Shown piece by piece: positions 57,101-64,000 of a DNA stretch of 64,000 nt. This DNA is from Acanthopleura granulata (lineage: Eukaryota > Mollusca > Polyplacophora > Chitonida > Chitonidae). Position numbers and translations under genes: made by a program. The stretch is taken from contig JABBOT010000002.1 of the NCBI GenBank assembly GCA_016165875.1, forward strand, positions 31,795,642 to 31,859,641, written 5' to 3'. The notes beneath the pieces are model-generated. The model was not told the origin of the DNA and ran no database searches. It saw only the letters and a program-made list of their open reading frames with translations. Within the stretch, counting starts at the first letter, position 1, and every line of letters starts with the position of its first letter.

Positions 57101-60100
57101 TGATGGTGGTGTTAGTTGGAATTAGTGCCATTTGTTACTGGTACTGCAGTTGGTTGGAAAAGGTGCCATTTATTAAGTATTGCTGTCAGTAGTGGAAATA
57201 GTGCCATTTGTTGCTGATGCTGTTGTTGGTTAGATGTACTGTCATTTGTTGCTGGTGGTGCCATCTAGTATTGGCATTTGCTGCATTTGATTTGTGTTTT
57301 CGTCATCGGTTACTAAGGTCATCGCTGGTTTGTTACTGGTTATGTGAATTGTTTTTTAATGTGTGAGTATAGTGCTGTGGTCTTCTTTTAATGTTTGGTT
57401 TAGTGGCAGTGTTTGTCTGTTACTGCACATCAGGGAGAAGTTGGAAGTGTCATTTACATTACCACAAGTTATATACTGCTGTACATTTTTGGTAAGCAAT
57501 ACATTGATTTCATCCTATTGCATCTGGTATGGTGATTATACTTTTGGTTTGCAGTAATACCACTGATTAGTTGTAGTCAGTGGTGTAGTTTTGCCTTAGT
57601 GAGGCATACTGGTAGTGTCACTGCTCACCATTGCATGCCTGGATTCCTCCTACCATACTGGTAGTGTCACTGCTCACCATTGCATGCCTGGATTCCTCCT
57701 ACCATAATGCTGGCCTCCGTGGTATATAAGTGAAATATTCATAAAACACCAATCAAGTGAACACTGTTACATGATACCATTTGCTGGTTTGTTGGTAGCA
57801 CTATAGCTCATTGACTGGTTTCGGTATGGGAAAGTGCCATGCAGGGTATGCTACACACATGGGCATTTCCCTTCAGGTGACCACTGTGTGTTTCAAACAG
57901 TTAAATTGCTTTTCAGCCTAGATCGTAGTACAGGCCTGTAATGATACATGTACCTGTGATTGTTTATCTGTTTGTAAAGCTGCATTTGTCAGAAAACCCT
58001 AGTTTGGCATGTTTTTCCTGTTTGTGAAAACATAATTTTTTGATCTGATTCTGAGATACCCACCTGTTAAACTCTGTGAACAGGTGAAAACTAACTGATT
58101 ACAGATTAAAACAAGAGCATTAATTGTGGAAATGAAACGGTAAAACAGGTGTTCGTGTTGTAATTACCAGTACCAGGCAAATGAGGCAGGTGTGGTATTG
58201 GAAGGGTATTGACAAGAATAGATAACTCTACAAATGCTCTGTGAAACCCAACATCTGACCAGCTAATTACCTGGGCTTTGTAATTAACACAAGCTGATTG
58301 TGGGAAGAATGTCAACACTGTACTTACCAGTGCTTCATATTTCTGTAAGTCTTCTTTACATGGAAACATCGTTTTGGTGCTTTTGAATTCTCCATCAAAG
58401 GTGTTAATAGTTTCAACCTGTATTTACAAAACTATAGTTTCTGACCATGGTATAATCAGCGGAAGGCGGGGTTTGAGTGGGAGGGAGTGGATTGATGGGA
58501 GAGAATGTGTGGTTCGGGTTGGGGATGAGAGTTGTCATGAACAGCCTTTAATTTTCCATTAATTATGCGGCAAGAGTTCTTCAGATATGGTTTTATATCC
58601 CTTGATCTGTCACCAGCTGTCAAGAATGCTGCACCCCAAACCAGTGAGCAATGATGTTACATGTTTCAGTCAGCCTCCAAATGGTTTTAATATGCAGATT
58701 TACACAAGGATGTTTGTGGGACAAAGTATAGTCATGGTTGCATATCCAAACGTCTTTCACTCACTAAGGCACTAGATGGGTCGGTTCAATCCCAGCATTG
58801 GACAGGGAGTCTTCAGACTTCCCAGGCTTCAGTGTTGTCAGGGCCTTAATTAGTGGCAAAAAATCCTCAACAGAGGACTTGTTTGGCATTACAGGTAGCC
58901 TTACAGGAAGTACCAAGGAGACTACTGTTTAATACCTTTTTCCAGTATGACAAAAACCTTAAGCTGACTTTGTAAAAATCTGTGTGTCATGTTTGGGAAA
59001 TTTGTCTGTTACTTATCAAAGGTCATGGGATAACTTTGGATACTTAATCCATAAAACTGACATACATATTATTTAAGGAATATATTCCTCAGCATGACAT
59101 TTAACTGCCATCAGTAAAGGTTATTGTTTCGTTTGGGATTTGCCAGCATTTGTAGTCATCACCACACAAAGACTACCCATTCTGATACACATACCTCACA
59201 TTTTTTGGGCCACGTCAGGGAGATATGTTGCTCTGTAGAGATAAATATATATACGTAGTCCGCCTTACATAAAGATAGTTTCACATTAATCTTTGGAGTG
59301 AAAATAAAGATGCACTAAATCTTGGCTGAAGTTCTCTTGATAGTTTGCCAAGAGTGTCTTATATAACATCGTCAGTGTAAATTTGAATGTTTAACTATGT
59401 CAGTTTTGCAACCCAGACTCCTGCATAAAATAGAGATAAGATAGCCTGTATTACCACTGGGCATATAATGCAGTGGATCAGTTAATGAGTGAAAGGCTTT
59501 GTATCTAGCGTGTAGTGACTAGAAACTGCACAGTGAATAATATATAAATCCTCTGCCGGTATAAGTAGTACATAAATTCATGCAGTAACCATGTGTTGTG
59601 TATCATGGGATCATAATGCTATGGGCCACTAACTGCATACACCTGTACTGGTATATGATAACTGTATATGTATATCATGGTACATGTATTGTCAGATGAG
59701 CCATTATGTGGTGTAAGCATGGGGTATAGAACTTCCACCTTATCTGAAAGAAGCAGCCTGGGATTTCACAGTAATAAGCTGTGGGCAGGCATCAATTATC
59801 TGAAATGGAGCAAGTCACACAGCCAAAAACAGTGTTGTGTACATGTGGGATTTAACTTTGAACATGCTGAAGAGAAAATTGCTCCGTGATTGAAAAAATG
59901 TGCATAATAACAGTAATCAACAGCAAAACGAAAAGCAGGACGGTTTCACCGCTGCCCGACTGTAAAAAATGTTCAAACTGAATAAAATTTCACTCAACAT
60001 GTAGTGAATTATATTTGCTCATCTTAATTTGGGCTTTTTTCTGTGTTTATATTTAGGGTTATTTCGTTTTTTGTGAGTGCCCTGTAATTTGAGCACCTGT

Positions 60101-61365
60101 ACCTGGGAACACGTTGTCACACATGAGCAATATATTTGCAATGACACACATGCATGTGTTCATTTTTTTTCTAAAGAATAAAAACTTAATATGCATTCCA
60201 TCATGCTTAGCCCATGTTTGTTTTTTTTTTGTTTTTTTTGCGACACTAGAAAAACACCTGTTGTGCAATTGAAATGTTTGATGTAATACACGAGTTGCAA
60301 ATGTAAGATTCATGTTGACTCAAAAACACTTGTAAATCAAAATTACCTATATTTATATTAAGCATTTGCCATCTTCCCATATATTTTCAACACTTTACTC
60401 TGGGTCGGACAGGTGGTTTATGCAAATGTTCTGTGTGCTGGTACGTGTTTCATTATAAAATAAATAGAGCTATATCGTCTTTGGTTTTTCTTTTCTCTTT
60501 TTCTTGGTGACAACGACAAGAAGTATCAGAAAATTGAGTTTTAGACAAGCGTTGTATTGAGTTCTCATGAAGTAAGTTTTATCTGATTTGTTCAGATTGT
60601 GTTTCTAAAAGGAAAATTATCTAGAAAAACCCTGATCAGTAAAACATCCCCACTTTTAGCTGTGGTGTTAAAGCAAGCCAGTAAGCTTATTAATACCGAG
60701 TATAATTTCTCTTCCATGTGCCTGATCAGTCGGTTACCCAACTGGATGCAAGCGTTAATTCCAAATGTGTTTTACATCACAGAAAAAGCCTGGAATTTTT
60801 ACCCCTTCACTATCACAGGTAAGGTTTTCTTTCCCTGTACTTCAGTTTAGGGTGTTAAGTGTAGTACATGAAGTAATTGTCAGAAATTTGCCAGTTTGTA
60901 TCCTATTTGCTTAAAAATATATTTGCTTGTGGTACGATGCCCCTTGTTATGGAAGTGCAAGTATTAGAAAAAAATACAAGAAGTTTTATAGGTTTTATGC
61001 TGACGGTATGAATGAAGTTGTAAAGTGTGGATTCAATGTTCTAGACAGGAATATTTCACTTCAATAACGGTGATTAGGTTTGTGAGTAACTAGCACCCTT
61101 TGTCAGAAACCTGACAAATCCCCTGCCTTACAGATAAAATTTAACCATCAGGGGTGGAAATTGGATGAGCAAGCCATATTGGGTAATAACCATGTGTCAG
61201 ATGGTGGCAGAGAGAGTGAAAACCAAACTGAAATTAAACCTTGTCATTTTTTGGTTTTTCGTCATGGATAGAGTACAATGATCAAACAAGTACATTTGCA
61301 AAATGTTCTTATGTCATCTCCAATGGCTTTTTTTCATATGTAACCGATGGTTCACAGAATACACG
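45120..61365 (+). CDS. PITPNC1: Cytoplasmic phosphatidylinositol transfer protein 1 (RdgB-beta), 5' part
   Basis: Exons 45120-45167, 56653-56801, 60730-60818 and a candidate 8-nt exon 61358-61365; the rest lies beyond the window. Residues 1-16 (MMLKEYRICMPLTVEE) match the human PITPNC1 start (MLLKEYRICMPLTVDE) in length and position. Exon 2 gives YRIGQLYMIAKHSHEQS, then GEGVEVIKNEP, then GQYTEKRIYLS. Exon 3 gives RLPNWMQALIPNVFYITEKA and WNFYPFTIT. This is the N-terminal part of the PITP fold, a lipid-binding pocket for PI and, in this class, phosphatidic acid. KHSHEQS, the FYITEKAWN string and the spacing distinguish it from PITPNA/B and PITPNM. Phases: exon 1 ends phase 0, exon 2 phase 2, exon 3 phase 1. 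The protein is cytosolic and moves lipids between membranes. Confidence 0.93.
45353..45376. repeat. AT/AC microsatellite
   Basis: (AT)n followed by (AC)n in PITPNC1 intron 1. Confidence 0.9.
47745..47925 (+). mobile_element. SINE, most of the body and tail
   Basis: GGCCGTACGTGGGAAGGTCT, then GCCAGCAACCTGCAGATGGG, then CTGGTTTCCTCCTACCATAA, then CACCAATGAAATAAATAAATAAA: a good copy of the common SINE without the tRNA-like head. Confidence 0.8.
48145..48770 (-). mobile_element. Tandem tRNA-SINE-like repeat, three copies
   Basis: Units beginning GTGTGACCGGGG at about 48147, 48378 and 48626. On the minus strand each has TCTGGTGGTAGAAGCATGAA (A-box-like) and, 30 nt on, GCTGGTTCAAATCCCCAGCC (B box), i.e. 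a tRNA-like head. About 130-150 bp of unrelated body follows, including GGGGGTGAATGTAACAGG. Copies 1 and 2 share the body almost perfectly; copy 3 is shorter and diverged at its end. The head is not a clean cloverleaf. Confidence 0.65.
49330..52250. repeat. 100-bp repeat field: homogeneous core with decayed flanks
   Basis: Core at about 49491-51191, 17 copies. Most are exactly 100 bp: CAGTTGTTAATAACTGTGGC, then AATTTTCATCGTCCACAAGT, then TTGTTACCAGCACTGCTTTT, then ACAATGCACCTACTGGGCTT, then CAAGGTGAGTTTAAACCTAC. Every core unit has the donor consensus CAAGGTGAGT. On both sides (49330-49490 and 51190-52250) degenerate relatives (CACAAGTTTGTTATTGCTTG, ACAATACAACCAGGCAC) continue the series. This is the profile of an old array whose middle was re-homogenised. 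Since 100 is not a multiple of three, the serial 68-residue open frames in it are an artefact. Confidence 0.93.
55519..56109. repeat. Palindromic minisatellite with two unit lengths
   Basis: Seventeen units, each with the perfect 16-bp palindrome CACACAGTACTGTGTG (a few mutated), followed by GCAGTACCCTCCTAGC. Long units (40 bp) carry an extra GGCTGCTGT; short ones are 31 bp. Order: L S S L S S L S L S L L S S S S L. In PITPNC1 intron 1. Confidence 0.95.
56225..56660 (+). repeat. Array seeded on PITPNC1 exon 2 acceptor
   Basis: The acceptor and first nt of exon 2 (TTTTTCGTGTTTTCAGTATCGTATTGG) recur upstream: AG at 56238-56239 (followed by TATCGTATTGGCTG), 56314-56315, 56400-56401, 56476-56477, 56504-56505 and 56575-56576, plus a decayed CAATATTGG near 56340. 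Spacer text ATGTTTTCTGATCTAACCCTGACATATTTTTCC also repeats. The true acceptor is the last, at 56651-56652. Confidence 0.92.
56653..56801 (+). CDS. PITPNC1: PITPNC1 exon 2
   Basis: 149 nt, phase 0 in and phase 2 out, 49 whole codons then AG. Carries the conserved GQLYMI and GEGVEV strands lining the lipid-binding fold and ends GQYTEKRIYLS. Confidence 0.95.
56820..57345 (+). repeat. Diverged ~45-bp repeat after PITPNC1 exon 2
   Basis: Loose tandem repeats of GTGCCATTTGTTACTGGTAC and TGCTGTTGGTTAG. At least nine recognisable units start shortly after the exon 2 donor; all differ. Confidence 0.65.
57605..57765 (+). mobile_element. SINE copy with internal duplication
   Basis: TGCATGCCTGGATTCCTCCTACCATACTGGTAGTGTCACTGCTCACCAT occurs once and again in tandem before the normal 3' part (AAGTGAAATATTCATAAAAC, then ACCAATCAAG). 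Another case of tandem growth within an element. Confidence 0.7.
60730..60818 (+). CDS. PITPNC1: PITPNC1 exon 3
   Basis: 89 nt, phase 2 in and phase 1 out. Codes SRLPNWMQALIPNVFYITEK and AWNFYPFTIT. Acceptor CTGATCAG at 60722-60729 and donor GTAAGG at 60819. Confidence 0.94.
61358..61365 (+). CDS. PITPNC1: Candidate 8-nt PITPNC1 microexon
   Basis: AATACACG, preceded by TTTTTTTCATATGTAACCGATGGTTCACAG (pyrimidine tract, branch-like TAAC, AG) and followed by GTAAGT. Joined to the phase-1 G of exon 3 it reads E-Y-T, the residues that follow TIT in human PITPNC1 (TITEYTCSF), and leaves phase 0. A longer alternative exon 61272-61365 is open but gives E-Y-N-D and unrelated sequence. The CSFLPKF part is not found in the rest of the window. 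Confidence 0.6.
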
Positions 61366-61459
61366 GTAAGTGTTTGTTTTATTCTTTGGTGGTTATATAT
61401 TATTCATGCGATGAAATCATTATCAACATTGCGTTACAGAGAGCGTAGAGGTAGCGTTA

Positions 61460-61690
61460 TTAGTAAATGAGATCAACGACTGTGAACCATAAGGCACATG
61501 AGGCGTGGGTTCAGTCCTGGCTACGGGTAGGGCGTTTGAAGGCTCTTTGCCCTCAGTGTTGAAGACCGTGCACTTGTCTGCACCCAAAAACCCGTCAGTT
61601 ACTTGCCTAAGGTTGACGGTTTACTCAGGGTACCTGGTTTCCTGGTCCTGTGAAAATGACAAACATGGTGCAAAAAAAACATAAGGAATG
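61460..61690 (+). mobile_element. Second SINE-type element
   Basis: GAGGCGTGGGTTCAGTCCTGGC (B-box-like), then CCCGTCAGTTACTTGCCTAAGGTTG, then CGGTTTACTCAGGGTACCTGGTTTCC, ending in an A run and GAATGAATGAATC. It shares the general plan but not the body sequence of the common SINE. Confidence 0.5.
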
Positions 61691-61849
61691 AATGAATCAG
61701 TACTTGATTAACAACTTGAAACATTCTTGAAAACTTGAATAGCATCATTTGGCATCATCATTAAATGAGGAAGACAGGAAATGACCTATGACTGTGGAAA
61801 GATGGAGTTTCATAATGGGTCCCCAAGATACTTGCTGGCTTTCATCAAA

Positions 61850-61975
61850 CAAATGAAATATTTCAGGCTTTGTCTGCTTTCCTCTCTCCATAATTCTGGT
61901 CACCGTTGTACAAGTGAAATATTTTTGAGTGTGGCATAAAACACCAATCAAGTAAATAAAATTAAATAAGTTTAA
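61850..61975 (+). mobile_element. SINE 3' half
   Basis: CTTTCCTCTCTCCATAATTC, then AAGTGAAATATTTTTGAGTG, then AAAACACCAATCAAGTAAATAAAATTAAATAA: body and tail of the common element, plus orientation. Confidence 0.72.
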
Positions 61976-62364
61976 TTATTTTTATTACATGTATATATTC
62001 CTAGTGTTAAAGTTTCATTAGTTGTATGCTCAGTTTTGAAGATATATTTTTCATTTTTACAAATGCCTAACAGGGTGAGGCTGTAGTAACATGTTTTCAA
62101 AATGTTGCCACAAAAGATTAGATTGTATGAAGATACTTTTATAATGAAAACAAAACATTCATGAGATGAAAATATGACAGTGGTTACACATACAGTGGAT
62201 ATGTTGTACAATGTTTGTGTAAGGTCATTTACATCCACACCTTATAGGCCTGCATATATAAGTATATGCAGATTAACTGTTGTATGTTCAGGTACATTGT
62301 GGGCATGGTTGAGGAATAGGATAGATTCTATACAAATGAGTCTCAAAGCTGGTTTCCTTCTTGC

Positions 62365-62528
62365 TTTATTTATTTAAATTGATTGGTGTTTTACCCTGTA
62401 CTCAAGAATAATTCACTTATACGACGGTGGCAAGCGTTATGGTGGGAAGAGACGGGAAACTCATGACCACCCGCAGGTTGCTGGCAGATCTTCCCATGTG
62501 CGGTCAGAGAGGAAGCCAACCCAATGCT
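62365..62528 (-). mobile_element. SINE, minus orientation
   Basis: TTTATTTATTTAAATTGATTGGTGTTTTAC, then GTACTCAAGAATAATTCACTT, then GTTATGGTGGGAAGAGACGG, then CCCGCAGGTTGCTGGCAGATCTTCCCATGTGCGG: tail and body, no head. Confidence 0.78.
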
Positions 62529-63820
62529 ATTTACCAAATTTCTTCAATAATATGAGTAATAGGGGGAAAATGAAGTTTGGCTTGGGCAAAGTTCAATGCA
62601 TTCATGTTCAGCTATGGCCAAAATGCCTTATGGAATGTGCCATTTTTATAGTGTGAGATATATGGAGTGCTTTTAGGTGTGAAAGATAAGGTATACCACT
62701 AATGTATTTCTCCTTCAGTTCATGACAGTGACAATAGATGAGCAGCTCTGGCCTTTCCCTTATACATGTGCCTTCCAGTGTCATGAGTTTGTTGCTTCAC
62801 TGTTTAACCTTGACATCACCACCTACACTGGATGTGCATGATGTATATTGTGTCTAGTGTCAGATACACTTGACTGAGTTTTGTCGTTTCTAAATCATCT
62901 CACAAAGTAAATATTAGGTCACTCTAACTCGGTCCACCTGAGGTCATGACATGAGGATTCACTTTGTTCTCCTTCTGGAAAAGTGCATGTATTTAGGAAA
63001 TGCCTGGACAGACATGTTTGTCAGTGTCTCGCTGTTAAATCTGTGAGGAAGAATTCTAACCACTCTGTTTTAATACACCTTAATCTCCACTACAGAGACC
63101 TGAGTGTATGTTAAATATTCAGAAAATTATCTCCATCATGATCCTATTCAGACATGATCAAGATAATTTCTTTCAATATCCTATATGTACATGAATCTTT
63201 CAATCCTTTCAGATATGTTTATATCTTGTGTTATGTATGAATTCACTACAAATTCATATCCAATATTAGCATGTGCATGTGTAGTTCTGGACATAAAACT
63301 TCAAAAATGTCCCAAAAAAAGCTGCGCAACCTGTTAACCTAGGATAATCTGTTAAGATGCATGTACCCTTGGCTTCCAAATTGGATCATCATTACATTTC
63401 TTTAACGTGTGTGGGGAAGAAATTTTTTCTGTAATTTTTCCTTTTTTTTTAATCTTTTTTTACTCATAGTATTCCCATAGAGAAGGGCTGACTGGTATGT
63501 TGCATCATCTGTATGATTTACAGTTAATATAGCAGTACACATATTCTCCAAACTGAAATATTGTAGTCCTTTGACTAGCATTGGATTATAATGTTTTAGG
63601 CACTTGCTGATTATTTGTCTTTATTCTGATATCAGTTGTATCAGGAAATAACTTATATTATTTCCAGAACTAATAAGCTTAATGGCTTTTAACAACTGAT
63701 CATCTAAAGGTGTTCTCTACTGGTTGTTTGTCTGTTTGTTTGTTGGCATTTTATCCTCTGCAGTATGATACATCAAAATTACAGTAAATCTTCAACTCTT
63801 TCAACCACCAAAGCAGTTTT
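62529..63820 (+). other. PITPNC1 intron, nothing recognised
   Basis: AT-rich; no exon matching the next conserved PITP segment and no repeat seen. Confidence 0.5.
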
Positions 63821-63825
63821 TTCAG

Positions 63826-64000
63826 ATTGGAGAGTTTGGCAGTGACAGGTATCAGTCTGCCTGTCTGTCTGTCTGCCCCATGCTGGGGGAGTTTGGCAAT
63901 GACAGGCCTGTCTGTATGTCTGCCCCACACTGGGGGCGGTTCAAAATGATGGGCATCAGCCTGCCTGTCTTTCTGTCTTCCCTACACTAGGGAGTTTGGC
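63826..64000. repeat. ~65-bp tandem repeat cut by window end
   Basis: GGGAGTTTGGCAGTGACAGG, then TCAGTCTGCCTGTCTGTCTG, then CCCCATGCTGG; about 2.5 copies before the window ends. The first copy follows a TTTTTTCAG, so the unit start is again an acceptor-like context. Confidence 0.8.

Noticed and set aside
61272..61365. 94-nt alternative PITPNC1 exon
   Set aside because: Open and with borders, but the residues after E-Y do not match the conserved PITP segment and the exit phase differs; the 8-nt version fits better. Not excluded as an alternative exon.

Overview
The window is eukaryotic nuclear DNA. It holds multi-exon genes with GT-AG introns, AT-rich introns full of minisatellites, and many short interspersed elements. 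A recurrent SINE-like repeat ends in AAATAAATAAA tails and contains a 'gtttcctcccaccat ... gaaatattcttgagtacggcgtaaaacaccaatcaaat' type consensus (my reading of about 14 copies). This style of repeat, and protein sequences close to but distinct from vertebrate ones, suggest a lophotrochozoan, most likely a mollusc. The species cannot be fixed from sequence alone. There are no prokaryotic features.

Layout. (1) 766-30646, plus strand: the 3' part of a ZZEF1 gene (zinc finger ZZ-type and EF-hand domain protein). I traced 46 coding exons whose phases join consistently, giving about 1,864 residues. They include two tandem ZZ fingers, two related beta-sandwich domains sharing a SDGS..WGYKF motif, and the natural stop. 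The N-terminal EF-hand and DOC parts lie upstream of the window. One exon (19609-19982) is 374 nt where its neighbours' phases demand a multiple of three, so it carries an apparent 1-nt frameshift. (2) 30647-33908: convergent intergenic space with a MITE that has long inverted repeats and TTAA target sites. (3) 33909-44608, minus strand: a complete PSMD12 gene (Rpn5, 26S proteasome lid), 11 exons, 453 residues. (4) 44609-45119: a 511-bp divergent promoter interval. (5) 45120 to beyond the window, plus strand: the 5' part of PITPNC1 (RdgB-beta type phosphatidylinositol transfer protein), with three clear exons and a candidate 8-nt microexon.

PSMD12 and PITPNC1 lie head to head here, as they do on human 17q24.2, so this looks like deeply conserved microsynteny. 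ZZEF1 is a separate convergent neighbour. The three genes belong to different processes (ZZ-domain scaffold/reader, proteasome, lipid transfer); nothing suggests a functional operon-like link.

The most unusual signal is repeat structure at exon edges. In all three genes, tandem arrays have grown from splice junctions: the unit contains the end or start of a coding exon with its splice site, so an intron holds many decoy donors or acceptors (10600-11420, 16170-16830, 17670-17790, 41547-41830, 56225-56660). Other large arrays (21 kb, 27 kb, 36 kb, 50 kb and 55 kb regions) are intronic minisatellites. No new enzymatic or immune system was found.
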